A stretch of DNA of 64,000 bases from Novosphingobium sp. G106 (GCF_019075875.1 NZ_JAHOOZ010000001.1:3844001-3908000), one strand, 5' to 3'. Counted from the first letter of the stretch, positions 25,476-35,619 are shown. The notes: generated by a model from the sequence alone, not told the origin. Program-made: numbers and translations.

Positions 25476-26816
25476 TCAGGCCGCAGCTTCCGCCACCGCC
25501 GCGCAGATCGCGTCGACAACCTGCCGGACCTGGCCGGCGTCGTCGCCCTCGGCCATGACACGGATCACCGGCTCGGTGCCCGAGGGGCGGATCACCAGCC
25601 GGCCCCTGCCCACGAGCGAAGCCTCGGCATCGGCAATCACCGCCTGGACACGCGCATCGTCCAGCGGCTTGCCGCCTGAGAAGCGGACGTTCTTGAGCAG
25701 CTGCGGCACCGGATCGAACAGGTGCAGCAACTCGCTCGCCCGCTTGCCCGAGCGGACCAGGGCAGCGAGCACCTGCAAGGCCGCGATCGTGCCGTCGCCG
25801 GTGGTCGCATGGTCGAGCAGGATCATGTGGCCCGATTGCTCGCCGCCGACGTTGCAGCCGCGCTCCTTCATCAGTTCGAGCACATAGCGGTCGCCGACCT
25901 TGCTGCGCAGCAGTTCGAGCCCCTGGCCCTGCAGATAGCGTTCGAGACCCAGGTTCGACATCACCGTCGCCACCACCGCGCCGCCCTTGAGCTCGCCGCG
26001 CGCCGCCAGCTCGCTGCCGATCAACGCCATGATCTGGTCGCCGTCGACCGTGGTGCCCTTCTCGTCGACGACGATCAGGCGGTCGGCGTCACCGTCGAGC
26101 GCGATGCCGATGTCGGCACCGCTCGCCACGACGGTTTCCTTGACGAGGTCGAGATGGGTCGAGCCCACCTTGTCGTTGATGTTCTTGCCGTTGGGCTCGA
26201 CGCCGATGGCGATGACCTCCGCGCCCAGTTCCCAGAGCGCCGAGGGCGCCACCTGGTATGCCGCGCCATTGGCGCAATCGACGACGATCTTGAGCCCGTC
26301 GAGCCGGACGTCATGCGGCAGCGAGCCCTTGACCGCATGGATGTAGCGGCCGCGGGCATCGTCGATGCGGCGGGCGCGGCCGATGTCCTCGGACGGCGCC
26401 AGCGCCTGGTCCTCGGCCAGCATCGCCTCGATGGCGAACTCGTCCTCGTCGGAAAGCTTGAAGCCGTCGGGCCCGAACAGCTTGATGCCGTTGTCCTCGT
26501 AGGGGTTGTGGCTGGCCGAGATCATCACGCCGACGTCGGCGCGCAGCTCGCGCGTGAGCAGCGCAACTGCAGGAGTCGGCATCGGCCCGAGCAGCACGAC
26601 ATCCATGCCGACGCTGGTGAAGCCCGCGACCATCGCGTTCTCGAGCATATAGCCCGACAGCCGGGTATCCTTGCCGATGACCACGCGGTGCCGGTGATCG
26701 CCGCGCAGGAAGCGGCGCCCAGCCGCCTGGCCGACCTTCATCGCCACCTCGGCGGTCATCACCCCCGCATTGGTGCGCCCGCGAATGCCGTCGGTGCCGA
26801 AGTAGTGCTTTGCCAT
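25476..26816 (-). CDS. glmM: Phosphoglucosamine mutase
   Basis: A 446-residue enzyme that converts glucosamine-6-phosphate to glucosamine-1-phosphate for UDP-GlcNAc, peptidoglycan and LPS. The phosphoserine loop ISASHNP places Ser102 at its usual position, the metal loop is DGDADR, and the phosphate-binding [11 protein letters not shown] is near the C-terminus. The length is standard. It is not in an operon with folP or ftsH here. Confidence 0.96.
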   Translation of the reverse strand: MAKHYFGTDGIRGRTNAGVMTAEVAMKVGQAAGRRFLRGDHRHRVVIGKDTRLSGYMLENAMVAGFTSVGMDVVLLGPMPTPAVALLTRELRADVGVMISASHNPYEDNGIKLFGPDGFKLSDEDEFAIEAMLAEDQALAPSEDIGRARRIDDARGRYIHAVKGSLPHDVRLDGLKIVVDCANGAAYQVAPSALWELGAEVIAIGVEPNGKNINDKVGSTHLDLVKETVVASGADIGIALDGDADRLIVVDEKGTTVDGDQIMALIGSELAARGELKGGAVVATVMSNLGLERYLQGQGLELLRSKVGDRYVLELMKERGCNVGGEQSGHMILLDHATTGDGTIAALQVLAALVRSGKRASELLHLFDPVPQLLKNVRFSGGKPLDDARVQAVIADAEASLVGRGRLVIRPSGTEPVIRVMAEGDDAGQVRQVVDAICAAVAEAAA

Positions 26817-26927
26817 AATCGTCTCGCCTGGGAGTTCTGTGCGCTCGATTTGCCATGTAGCGGCGGAAAGCTAATGTGATGCCGTCGAAAAGATGACAAG
26901 TCGGCAATCCTGAAACCACGGGGATTC

Positions 26928-28196
26928 ATGGCGGAAACGGACCAAACTACCGCGAGCTTCCCCGAGATCCGCGTGCCGGCGCTCTGGACTTTCGCCGGAT
27001 TGGCCGGCGGGCTCATGGCGGGGCTGCTGCTGCGTGGCACCGCGATCGAGCCAGCGCTTCTCGCTGTCGCGCAGCCGATCGGAACGCTCTGGCTGCGCGC
27101 CTTGCAGATGACGATCCTGCCGCTGGTGTCGGCCCTGCTGTTCACCGGGATAGTGCAGACGGTCGCCGCGGCGCAGGCCGGTGCACTCGCCCGCCGCACC
27201 CTGGGCCTCTTTGCGCTCGTGCTGACCGCGGGGACGCTTTTCACCGTGGTGGCTCTGCCCCTGCTGCTCGAAAGCTTCCCGGTTCCCCGCGAGGCGGTCG
27301 CGGCGCTGGGCGGCATGGCCAAGGCGGAGCCGGGCACGGTGCCTGGCCTCGCCGAGTTCCTGCTCTCGCTGGTGCCGGCCAACGTGTTCGAAGCCGCCGC
27401 ACAGAACGCCATGGTTCCGGTCATCGTCTTCATCAGCTTCTTCGCCCTGGCGGCGACGCGACTGGCCGCGCCGCAGCGCGACCTGCTGGCGGGTTTCTTC
27501 GCGGCGCTGGCGGCGGCGATGATGGTGGTGATCGGCTGGGTGCTGGCGCTGGCGCCGGTCGGCGTCTTCACCCTGGCTTTCGCCGTGGCGGCGCAGAGCG
27601 GCTCGGCGGTGATCGCGGCTCTCGCGCACTATATCGTGTTGGTTGCCGCGATGGGCTTCTCGGTGTTCCTGGGCGGCTACCTCGTAGCGGTTGTCGGCGG
27701 GCGGTTGCCGTTGGGCGCTTTCGCTCGTGCGGTCGTGCCTTCGCAGACCGTCGCCTTCTCGACGCAGAGCTCGCTCGCCAGCCTGCCGGCGATGCTCGCC
27801 GCCTGCCAGACGCTGGGCGTGGCGCGGGCGACCGCCGATTTCGTCCTGCCACTTGCAGTGGCGCTGTTCCGCGCGACCAGCCCGGCGATGAACGTCGCGG
27901 TGGTGATCTACGTCGCCTACCTGACGAACACCCCGATCACCGCGATGACGATGGCTGCGGGCGTCGGCGTCGCGCTGGTGACGACCTGGGGCACGATCTC
28001 GCTGCCCGGCACGATCAGCTTCATCGCCTCGACTGGCCCGATCGCGCTGGCCATGGGCGTGCCGCTCGAACCGCTGGCGCTGCTCGTCGCGGTCGAGATG
28101 CTGCCCGACGTCATGCGCACGGTTGGCAACGTGACGATGGACGTCGCCGTCACCGCCACGGTCGACCGGCGAACGCGATTGCGGAGCGGCGGTTGA
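26928..28196 (+). CDS. Dicarboxylate/cation symporter (DAACS family)
   Basis: A 422-residue polytopic membrane protein with eight or more helices, of the sodium/proton-dicarboxylate or glutamate symporter fold. The hairpin-1 serine-rich motif reads AFSTQSSLASLP, and the second hairpin contains VTTWGTISLPGTISFIAS. Substrates in the family are aspartate, glutamate, malate, succinate or fumarate. The stop overlaps the ybaK start (TGATG), so they are co-translated. Confidence 0.85.
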   Translation: MAETDQTTASFPEIRVPALWTFAGLAGGLMAGLLLRGTAIEPALLAVAQPIGTLWLRALQMTILPLVSALLFTGIVQTVAAAQAGALARRTLGLFALVLTAGTLFTVVALPLLLESFPVPREAVAALGGMAKAEPGTVPGLAEFLLSLVPANVFEAAAQNAMVPVIVFISFFALAATRLAAPQRDLLAGFFAALAAAMMVVIGWVLALAPVGVFTLAFAVAAQSGSAVIAALAHYIVLVAAMGFSVFLGGYLVAVVGGRLPLGAFARAVVPSQTVAFSTQSSLASLPAMLAACQTLGVARATADFVLPLAVALFRATSPAMNVAVVIYVAYLTNTPITAMTMAAGVGVALVTTWGTISLPGTISFIASTGPIALAMGVPLEPLALLVAVEMLPDVMRTVGNVTMDVAVTATVDRRTRLRSGG

Positions 28197-28669
28197 TGGC
28201 CAGGGCGACCCGCGCGACGCTGGCACTCGGAAAGGCCGGCGTCGAATTCACCGTCCACGCATATGACTATGATCCGAATGCCGATTCCATCGGCCTCGCT
28301 GCGGCCGACGCGCTGGGCGAGGATCCGGCGCGCGTGCTCAAGACGCTGATGACCAAGATCGACGGCAAGCCCGTCTGCGCGATCGTCCCGTCGAACCGCG
28401 AAGTGGCGATGAAGAGACTCGCCGCCGCCTGCCACGGCAAGTCAGCCGAGATGATGAAACCCGCCGACGCCGAACGACTGACCGGCTACAAGGTCGGCGG
28501 CATCAGCCCCTTCGGCCAGATGCGCAAGGTGCCGGTACTGATCGAGGAAGCCGCGCTGGCCGAGCCCTACGTGTTCATCAACGGCGGGCAGCGCGGGCTG
28601 CAGGTGCGGCTGGCGCCGGGCGACGCGGCGCGGATTTTGAGGGCGACAGTGGCGGTTTTGGCGGCCTGA
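28196..28669 (+). CDS. ybaK: Cys-tRNA(Pro)/Cys-tRNA(Cys) deacylase
   Basis: A 157-residue YbaK/EbsC editing enzyme, which hydrolyses mischarged Cys-tRNA(Pro). Typical motifs are VLKTLMTKIDGKPVCAIVP, the family's catalytic lysine region MKRLAAACHGKSAEM, and GYKVGGISPFGQ. The ATG at 28196 is preferred to the TTG three bases earlier. It converges with the J-like gene. Confidence 0.92.
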   Translation: MARATRATLALGKAGVEFTVHAYDYDPNADSIGLAAADALGEDPARVLKTLMTKIDGKPVCAIVPSNREVAMKRLAAACHGKSAEMMKPADAERLTGYKVGGISPFGQMRKVPVLIEEAALAEPYVFINGGQRGLQVRLAPGDAARILRATVAVLAA

Positions 28670-28675
28670 GACGCT

Positions 28676-30442
28676 TCAAAGGGTATGGAGGATTGGCTCT
28701 TTTTCCTGACCCTTCCAGTCGAGCGTAGCCGCAAGCAATGCTGTCATGACCGTGCAACGATCCGCGTCATTCCCCTCGTTCTGCAGCGCCAACTTGATAG
28801 TCGGCAAAGACAGGCCCGTGCTGGTTTGCACACGTTCGATGATCGCACCCGGTATTCGCGCGTTGAAACCGCCGCGAGGCTTGGGCAGTGCGAGCCGCCT
28901 TTGCTCAAGCAGGGCTGCAGCAAGCTTTTGCTCTTGCGCATGAAGAGGCTCGGGCAGCGAAACGCGCGGATCGAGCGCAGCTGTACGGTACAAGCTCATG
29001 CAGGTCCCCGGCCCCAGCGCCTGCAGCGCCTTTAGATAGCCCAGCCGGAGCCGCATCGCCGCGGCGAGGTCGCTACCGCCCGCTGCCTGCCCGACCTCAT
29101 AGACGCGGCCCCGCACGAGGTTGGCGATACTGTGCCGGAAATCGTCGTCGCTGTTGCTGGCGCGACGAGCGATCTGCAGGTTGGCGCGGATCGTTGCGGC
29201 CAGCTCGGGATCGGCTTCCGCGACGCGCGCGAGCGTCATGCCTGGGCCGAACAGATCGGCTGCCAGGTTGTCCAGCAACGTGGCGTCGGCTACCTGATCC
29301 TCATAAGTGGAAACAATCGGCAGAGGGGGCGTCGCGGGCACCTCATCGCTGCTCCCCATCGAGCGAACGATGGCCATGAGGATCTGAAAGGCGATGATGC
29401 TGCCGAACCACCACCCTCTGAAGCGCCATCTGATCGACCAACCCTGCGATCCCGATCCAAGGCTCGGCGATTCCCAGGAATAGACCCGCTGCGGATCGAG
29501 ATGGTGTTCAAGTTCAGGAAAATGCTTGCGGACGCCTTCGAGCAATTGCCGCACGTCTCCGCCCGCGACACGCAGGCGCTTGAACACGCCGGCCGGCCCG
29601 GGCTTCGAGAGCTCCATCCAGGCCTTGTGGTACTGATGCCCGGGATCGAGCACGCGCTCGTGGAAGCGCAGCCCGCGCAGCCTGGCGACGAGAAAGCCCA
29701 TCGCCGGACGCTCGCCGAGCTTGCCGGCTTCGTTCTCCCAGTTGAACGCTGCGGCAGCGGGCTCGAGCAGCGGCGCCGAACGAGGCCATGCCTGCGACAG
29801 CGTCTCGGCAAGCCAGAGCTCGATATTGTCCTGTCGGGTGAGATCGCTCAACGCCGCCTGGCGCAGGACGGCCTGCAGGTGTTCGAGCGCTCGCGCCTGC
29901 TCCACGGCATTTAACGGCTCGATCAAATCGGCATCGTCGCCCAACAGCAATGCATAAAGCGCCGCATCCCGGCCCCGATCCGACTGCACGACGCCGGCGC
30001 CATCTGTCCGGTGCTTTAAGGGCGGTGCCAGAAGAGGCTGGCCGATCCGCGGCGCGTCGCCCTCCTCCACTCTCTGCGCAAGGGCGGCTACAGGCCAGGG
30101 TTCATAGCGCCCGGCATCGGGGGCCAATCGTGCAACGACCGGCGCGTCACACGCATGCGTGATCGCCGGCGCGGCATAGGGCCAAGGCGCCGGCGTTGCG
30201 ACGTCATCGCCCGATGCAGCCAGTTGCTCAGGTGGGAGCGGATCGGAAATGGGATCAACCGCTGCGGCCTGCCTGCCGGCCCAAACCAGGGCAATGTCGC
30301 GCGCATCGCGCAACTGCGTATAACCATGCACGTCCTCATCGACGTCCATGGCCTTGAGGCGCGTCGCATAGGCGCGGCGAATCGCCCCTGTTTCGGCGGT
30401 TCGGGGAATGCCGAGCCTGCGCCAAGCCTCCCCCAAATTCAT
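28676..30442 (-). CDS. Membrane-anchored J-domain-like partner of the adjacent Hsp70
   Basis: A 588-residue protein. Residues 4-52 resemble a J domain (WRRLGIPRTAETGAIRRAY, then a third helix TQLRDARDIALVWA). The HPD tripeptide that stimulates Hsp70 ATPase is absent: the loop reads KAMDVDED. Residues 55-335 are helical and of unknown fold. One membrane helix lies at about 344-359, then a helical C-terminus. The layout is like DjlB/DjlC, the partners of HscC in E. coli, where variant J domains also occur. The start at 30442 overlaps the Hsp70 stop as ATGA, so the two are translated together. Confidence 0.7.
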   Translation of the reverse strand: MNLGEAWRRLGIPRTAETGAIRRAYATRLKAMDVDEDVHGYTQLRDARDIALVWAGRQAAAVDPISDPLPPEQLAASGDDVATPAPWPYAAPAITHACDAPVVARLAPDAGRYEPWPVAALAQRVEEGDAPRIGQPLLAPPLKHRTDGAGVVQSDRGRDAALYALLLGDDADLIEPLNAVEQARALEHLQAVLRQAALSDLTRQDNIELWLAETLSQAWPRSAPLLEPAAAAFNWENEAGKLGERPAMGFLVARLRGLRFHERVLDPGHQYHKAWMELSKPGPAGVFKRLRVAGGDVRQLLEGVRKHFPELEHHLDPQRVYSWESPSLGSGSQGWSIRWRFRGWWFGSIIAFQILMAIVRSMGSSDEVPATPPLPIVSTYEDQVADATLLDNLAADLFGPGMTLARVAEADPELAATIRANLQIARRASNSDDDFRHSIANLVRGRVYEVGQAAGGSDLAAAMRLRLGYLKALQALGPGTCMSLYRTAALDPRVSLPEPLHAQEQKLAAALLEQRRLALPKPRGGFNARIPGAIIERVQTSTGLSLPTIKLALQNEGNDADRCTVMTALLAATLDWKGQEKEPILHTL

Positions 30443-32146
30443 AGCGGATCCCGCCCCTCGATTGCATCGAGGTTCGCAGCCAGCAATGTGCGGGCTTCTG
30501 CGATCAGGCGCGGATCCTGACGGTCGAGCGCGCCGGCGAATTCGGTGATCCATTGGCCCACGATTCGCCGTTGCTCGCCAAGGAAGCCTTCGTAGCAACG
30601 TTCGGCCCGTGCCATCAGCGCGACGCTCTCGGCCTCTTCGCGAGGATGGAACTTGAGCTTGGCGAGGGCTTCGCGCCTTTGTTCGAGCTCCTTGCGATCC
30701 CTGCGGTCATCCTCGTCGACGATCACGACGTTGCGGGTGACACCGGTCAGCGGCACGCTGACATCCACTTCAAGCAGGCCGCTGCTATCATAGCTGAAGC
30801 GTACGTCGGCATGGACCTCGCCTGCCGGGCGGGGTGGCACCGGCACCGTGATCGTGCCCAGCTTGATATTGCCTGAAACCTCGCGCGCTTCGCCTTGGTA
30901 GATGCTGAATTCAAGCTTTGCCTGGTTGTCCGCCAAGGTCCTGTAGGACTGCACCCGGCTGACGGGCACCGGCGTGTTGCGCTCGATAATCGGCGAAAAC
31001 AGACCGTGATGAAACGTGCCGCCGGCATCGCGCTCGGCATGATCGACGCCAAGAGTGAAGGGCGAAACGTCGCTGATCCGAATTTCCTCGAGCGCTTCGT
31101 CGCGCGCGAGCAGGCCCGCCTGGACGGCAGCTCCCAGCGCCACCGCGTGGTCGGGATGAACCGAGGAATTGGGGAAACGCCCGAACATTCGGGTAACGGC
31201 CCGGCGAACCGCCGGCATACGCGTCGCGCCTCCTACGAGAACGATCTCGCTGAGCCCGGCAGCGTCTAGCGAACAATCACGCAACGCCCGCACTACAGGC
31301 TCTCGCAAGCGGCGAAGCAGTGCGTCGCAGGCGGCCTCGAGATCGGCTGCTGTGACATCCGCGGCGAAGCGGCGGTCGAGCGCGGTCACCGCAAACTCGG
31401 TGCTATCGGTCTCGCTCAGCCGGCGACGCGCCTGCTCGGCGGCGAGTTGCAGCAGGGCATTGCGGCGCTCGACCGGTACCGCCGCAAGCGCGCCTTCGGG
31501 ATCGATCCGCCCCTGCATCATCGCCACGAGTGCGACATCGAAATCGTCGCCGCCGAGGCGGTTGTCGCCCGCCGACGCGCGCACCTCGACGATGCCCTCG
31601 AACTTCTCGACCACCGAAACGTCGAAAGTCCCCCCCGCCGAGATCGAAGACCAGGAATGGCTCGCGGTCTCCCTGATCCTGCAGACCGAAGGCCAGCGCC
31701 GCTGCCGTCGGCTCGTTGATCAGACGCCTGACGGTAAGGCCGGCTAGTTCGCCGGCGCGGCGTGTCGCCTTGCGCTGACGATCGTTGAAATAGGCCGGCA
31801 CCGTGATCACGGCCTCGCTGGGCATGTCGCCGACATGGGCAGCGACGTCATCGCGCAAGGCCATCAGCACGAAGGCGGACAGGTCCTCGGCGCGCCAGTC
31901 CTTGCCGCCGAGGCGCGTCACCCGGTCGGTTCCCATCAAGCGCTTGAAGCTGGTCGCCGTATCGGCCGTATGCGTTGCCAGGCGGTCGAGCGCCGCCGAG
32001 CCGACATAGCTCGTGCCGTCCTTCTCGATGCTGACCGCGGACGGCGTCAACAGCTGGCCCAGCGCATTGGGAACCAGTTCAGATCGACCGTCGCGCCAGA
32101 TCGCCACGGCGCTGTTCGTCGTCCCCAGATCGATACCGATCAGCAT
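30439..32146 (-). pseudogene. hscC: HscC-like Hsp70 chaperone gene, split by an apparent one-base frameshift
   Basis: Two overlapping frames together give a 568-residue Hsp70 of HscC size. The N-terminal frame (31403-32146) starts [14 protein letters not shown] and runs to the phosphate-2 motif LVFDLGGG. It loses the family sequence there, in a run of seven C (31630-31636). The other frame (30439-31614) continues with [21 protein letters not shown], the adenosine motif VGGATRMPAVR, and a substrate domain with FSPIIERNTPVPVSRVQ, matching HscC. Removing one base restores the expected [11 protein letters not shown]. It is either a sequencing error or a real broken gene. It is coupled to a J-like gene; an ATP-driven, client-specific chaperone is the expected function. 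Confidence 0.85.
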
Positions 32147-32245
32147 GCCCGCTGCTGCCCACCCTTGCCCGTTAGTGAGATCGCTTAACCGCTGCCGTCA
32201 CGTGCGCAAGGGGGGAACGAACTGTTTCGGAGCAGACATGGCCCC

Positions 32246-32854
32246 TCAAGCCTCCAGCTCGATGTCCCAATAGAGCCAGTCCCGCCACGTCTCGTGCAGG
32301 TAGTTGGGCGGGAAGGCCCGGCCGCGTTCCTGCAACTGCCAGCTCGTCGGGCGGATCGGATCGATCAGCAGCGGCATATGCGCCTGCCTGGGGGTGCGAC
32401 CGCCCTTGCGCATGTTGCAGGGCGCGCAGGCCGTGGCCACGTTTTCCCAGCTCGTCTTGCCGCCGAGCCGGCGTGGGACGACGTGGTCGAAAGTCAGGTG
32501 CTGCGGACTGCCGCAATACTGGCAGCTGAACCGGTCGCGCAGGAAGACGTTGAAGCGGGTGAAGGCCGGGAACTCGCTCGGCTTCACGAACTGCCTGAGC
32601 GCGATCACCGAGGGAACCTGCATCGACCAGCTCGGCGAATGAACCACGCGTTCGTAGCTGGCGACGATATCCACCCGTTCGAGGAAGATCGCCTTGATCG
32701 CGGTCTGCCAAGGCCAGAGGCTGAGCGGGTAGTAGGAGAGCGGCGTGTAGTCCGCATTGAGCACGAGCGCGGGACAATGCGACAAATGCCGGGAGGGGTC
32801 ATCCCCCGCGCTGCGGAACCGGGCCGCGCGCTCGATCAGCTCCGACTTGAGCAT
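32246..32854 (-). CDS. HNH endonuclease-domain protein
   Basis: A 202-residue protein with an HNH core: DRFSCQYCG, LTFDHVVPRRLGGKTSWENV and CAPCNMRKGG, with four cysteines to bind a structural zinc and the HH/N catalytic positions. An N-terminal domain (PLSYYPLSLWPWQTAIKAIFLERVDIV) is the one common in alphaproteobacterial HNH proteins of this size. It is probably a housekeeping-type nuclease, not clearly a restriction enzyme, since no methylase is nearby. It is divergent from gluQ. Confidence 0.85.
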   Translation of the reverse strand: MLKSELIERAARFRSAGDDPSRHLSHCPALVLNADYTPLSYYPLSLWPWQTAIKAIFLERVDIVASYERVVHSPSWSMQVPSVIALRQFVKPSEFPAFTRFNVFLRDRFSCQYCGSPQHLTFDHVVPRRLGGKTSWENVATACAPCNMRKGGRTPRQAHMPLLIDPIRPTSWQLQERGRAFPPNYLHETWRDWLYWDIELEA

Positions 32855-32896
32855 GGCCTCCTGTCGCAGGCGGCTGTTGCGGTTTCATGGCAGCTC

Positions 32897-33850
32897 ATGC
32901 GTGATAATCAACATGCTGGGCGTTTTGCCGTCAAGTGTTTAGGGCAGGCTAAATCCACAGCCGCGAACCCCGAGCTCACCCTGACCCGCCCCCGCCTCGT
33001 CACTCGCCCAATCACGCGCTTCGCTCCCAGCCCGAACGGCTCGCTGCATCTCGGCCACGCCTATGCCGCGCTGGTGGCGCACGACCTGGCGCGGGCACGC
33101 GGCGGCGCTTTCCTGCTGCGCATCGAGGACATCGACGGCACGCGCAGCCGGCCTGAGCTGGTGGAGGAAGAATTCGCCGACCTCACCTGGCTGGGCCTCG
33201 AATGGGACGGCGAGGCGGTGTTCCAGTCGGCACGGCTGGACAGCTATGCCGCGGCGGGCGAGCGGCTCAAGGCAATGGGTCTGCTCTATCCCTGCCAGTG
33301 CACGCGCGCCGAGATTGCCGCAGCGGCCGGCACGATGGGTCCCGACGGACCGGTCTATCCGGGCACCTGCCGCCACCGCGACTTAGATCCCGCCGGGGCG
33401 GCCTGGCGGATCGACATGGCGCAGGCGACGGCGCTGGCCGGCCCACTCGAATGGATCGACGAACGCGGCGGCCCCCAGCGCGCCGCGCCCGAGCTGTTCG
33501 GCGACGTCGTTTTGCTGCGCCGGGATGCGCCCGCGAGCTACCACCTCGCCGCGACGCTCGACGATGCCGCGGACGGCGTGACACTGGTCACGCGCGGCAT
33601 GGATCTCTTCGCCGCAAGCCACGTTCACCGGCTGCTGCAGGCGCTGCTCGCCCTGCCGGTACCCACCTGGCACCACCACGGCCTGCTGGTCGAGCCCGAC
33701 GGCCGCAAGCTCGCCAAGCGGCGCGGCTCGGCCTCGCTGGCCGACCGCCGCCGCGCCGGCGAGGACGGCCCGGCCCTCGCGGCGGACCTGCGTGCGCATC
33801 GCTTCCCTGCTGGCATTTCGCTCGATGAAGGCTTACATAAACCGTCATGA
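32897..33850 (+). CDS. gluQ: Glutamyl-Q tRNA(Asp) synthetase
   Basis: A 317-residue truncated class I aminoacyl-tRNA synthetase that glutamylates queuosine in tRNA(Asp). The HIGH motif appears as HLGH in RFAPSPNGSLHLGHAYAAL, zinc cysteines lie in CQCTRAEI and PGTCR, and the KMSKS counterpart is KLAKR. The anticodon-binding domain is missing, as expected for GluQ. The start is the ATG at 32897; the first 40 residues are atypical, so a later start cannot be excluded. It overlaps the next small gene by four bases. Confidence 0.88.
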   Translation: MRDNQHAGRFAVKCLGQAKSTAANPELTLTRPRLVTRPITRFAPSPNGSLHLGHAYAALVAHDLARARGGAFLLRIEDIDGTRSRPELVEEEFADLTWLGLEWDGEAVFQSARLDSYAAAGERLKAMGLLYPCQCTRAEIAAAAGTMGPDGPVYPGTCRHRDLDPAGAAWRIDMAQATALAGPLEWIDERGGPQRAAPELFGDVVLLRRDAPASYHLAATLDDAADGVTLVTRGMDLFAASHVHRLLQALLALPVPTWHHHGLLVEPDGRKLAKRRGSASLADRRRAGEDGPALAADLRAHRFPAGISLDEGLHKPS

Positions 33851-34077
33851 TCTACGTTCTCATTCTCGTGCTCGTCGGCCTCATGGGCATGACGCTGTTC
33901 AGCCTGCTCAAGGGCCTCAACGCCTTCCGCCAGACGATCGACGGCAACCTCGATCCCGAAGGCGCGCTGCGGCTGCAGATGCAGCAGAACAAGATGATGT
34001 GGGCGCGCATCAAGTACCAGGGCGCGGCCGTCGCCGTCGTGGTGATCCTGCTCGCGGTAACGGGCGGTGGGCGCTAG
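33847..34077 (+). CDS. Twin transmembrane helix small protein (HIG1-like)
   Basis: A 76-residue protein with two hydrophobic helices, LILVLVGLMGMTLFSLLKGL and AVAVVVILLAVTGG, joined by an amphipathic stretch with QNKMMWARIKYQG. This looks like the alphaproteobacterial twin-helix family related to mitochondrial HIG1. A role in respiratory complex assembly is possible but not visible in the sequence. It overlaps gluQ by four bases (ATGA). Confidence 0.75.
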   Translation: MIYVLILVLVGLMGMTLFSLLKGLNAFRQTIDGNLDPEGALRLQMQQNKMMWARIKYQGAAVAVVVILLAVTGGGR

Positions 34078-34094
34078 CCCTTAGACCCGTCCAA

Positions 34095-34664
34095 GTGGTC
34101 AAGCTCAACAAGATCTACACGCGCACCGGAGACGCCGGCACGACGGGCCTGGTCGATGGTTCCCGGCTGCCCAAGCACGCCGCGCGGATGGAAGCGATCG
34201 GCTCCGTAGACGAGGCGAACAGTAGCATCGGTCTGGCCATCTGCGCGCTTTCCGACAGTCCTCACGCCGCAACGCTGACGCGCATCCAGAACGACCTGTT
34301 CGATCTCGGCGCAGACCTCGCGACGCCCGGCGAGGACTTCGCCCCGTCCGAGATGATGCTGCGGATCGTACCCGGCCAGGCCACCTGGATCGAGACGGCA
34401 ATCGATGCGCTCAACGAGGACCTGCCCCCGCTGACCAGCTTCATCCTGCCCGGCGGCAGCGAGGCGGCGGCGCGCGTGCACGTCGCGCGCGCGGCAACGC
34501 GGCGGGCAGAGCGGGCCATGACCGCACTGGCGGCCGAAACGCCGATCAACCCGGCAGCATTGGCCTATGTCAATCGGCTGTCGGATTTCCTGTTTGTGCT
34601 CGCCAGGGCTATCAATTCTGCCAGCTCGGGCGACGTTCTGTGGGTTCCGGGACAAAACCGCTAG
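34095..34664 (+). CDS. Cob(I)yrinic acid a,c-diamide adenosyltransferase (PduO/MMAB type)
   Basis: A 189-residue ATP:cob(I)alamin adenosyltransferase making adenosylcobalamin. The ATP-binding start KIYTRTGDAGTTGL and the C-terminal helix motif ATRRAERAMTAL with RLSDFLFVLARAIN are diagnostic. The start is taken as the GTG at 34095; no strong ribosome site precedes it, so translation may be coupled to the gene 17 bases upstream. Confidence 0.9.
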   Translation: MVKLNKIYTRTGDAGTTGLVDGSRLPKHAARMEAIGSVDEANSSIGLAICALSDSPHAATLTRIQNDLFDLGADLATPGEDFAPSEMMLRIVPGQATWIETAIDALNEDLPPLTSFILPGGSEAAARVHVARAATRRAERAMTALAAETPINPAALAYVNRLSDFLFVLARAINSASSGDVLWVPGQNR

Positions 34665-34738
34665 GTCAGGCCCTAGCCAAGCCCTCGCCGCGGCGCTAAA
34701 TCGTCGCGCTTTGCTGCATCTGCGAAGGATTGTGTGAA

Positions 34739-35608
34739 ATGAGTATCGTTGGCGTGATCGGTGCGGGCATGATGGGCCAGGGCATCGCCCAGACTTCCGC
34801 GCAATTCGGCCACCAGGTGCTGCTGACCGACATCTCGCTGGAGATCGCCGAGAAGGGCAAGGGCACCATCGCCAAGACGCTCGACAAGCTGGTCGGACGC
34901 GGCAAGCTCGATGCGGCCGAAGCCAAGACCGTGCTCTCGCGCATCACCCCCGTCGGCGAATATGCCCCGCTGAGCGAAGCCGACATCATCATCGAAGCCG
35001 CGACCGAGCGCGAGGAGATCAAGCACAAGATCTTCGAAGAGGTGGTGAAGCACCTCAAGGCCGATGCCATCCTCGCCTCGAACACCAGCTCGATCCCGAT
35101 CACCCGCATGGCCGCGCGCGTGCCCGATCCCTCGCGCTTCATCGGCATGCACTTCTTCAATCCGGTCCCCGTCATGGGCCTGATAGAGATCATTCCCGGC
35201 CTGCCGACCTCGGCCGAGACCACGGCCAAGGCGCGCGCTTTCGCCGAGAGCCTCAAGAAGGAAGTCGTGCTGGCCGGCGACGAGCCGGGCTTCGTCGTCA
35301 ACCGCATCCTCTGCCCCATGCTCAACGAGGCGATCTTCGTGCTCGGCGCGGGCATGGGTTCGATCGAGGACATCGACAAGGGCTGCCATATCGGCCTCAA
35401 CCACCCGATGGGCCCGCTGACGCTGGCCGATTTCGTCGGGCTCGACACGCTGTTCGAGATCATCAAGGTGCTCTACGCGACCACCGGCGATTCCAAGTAC
35501 CGCCCGGCCCCGCTTCTGGTAAAATATGTCGAAGCCGGCTGGATCGGCCGCAAGGTCGGTCGCGGCTTCTACGACTATACCGGCGAAAAGCCCGTTCCCA
35601 CGCGCTGA
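34739..35608 (+). CDS. hbd: 3-hydroxybutyryl-CoA dehydrogenase
   Basis: A 289-residue NAD(P)-dependent dehydrogenase of 3-hydroxyacyl-CoA. It has the Rossmann motif GAGMMGQGIAQ at residues 9-19, SNTSSIPI and the catalytic histidine in MHFFNPVPVMGLIEI, and the C-terminal domain with GLNHPMGPLTLADFVGLD. It is probably used in butyryl/PHB-type or beta-oxidation metabolism. The start ATG at 34739 has AAGGA 12 bases upstream. Confidence 0.93.
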   Translation: MSIVGVIGAGMMGQGIAQTSAQFGHQVLLTDISLEIAEKGKGTIAKTLDKLVGRGKLDAAEAKTVLSRITPVGEYAPLSEADIIIEAATEREEIKHKIFEEVVKHLKADAILASNTSSIPITRMAARVPDPSRFIGMHFFNPVPVMGLIEIIPGLPTSAETTAKARAFAESLKKEVVLAGDEPGFVVNRILCPMLNEAIFVLGAGMGSIEDIDKGCHIGLNHPMGPLTLADFVGLDTLFEIIKVLYATTGDSKYRPAPLLVKYVEAGWIGRKVGRGFYDYTGEKPVPTR

Positions 35609-35619
35609 CGGGAACGCTC

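Noticed and set aside
26871..28226. 451-residue antisense frame over the symporter gene
   Set aside because: Repetitive Arg/His/Gln shadow without a fold; the symporter has intact helices and motifs.
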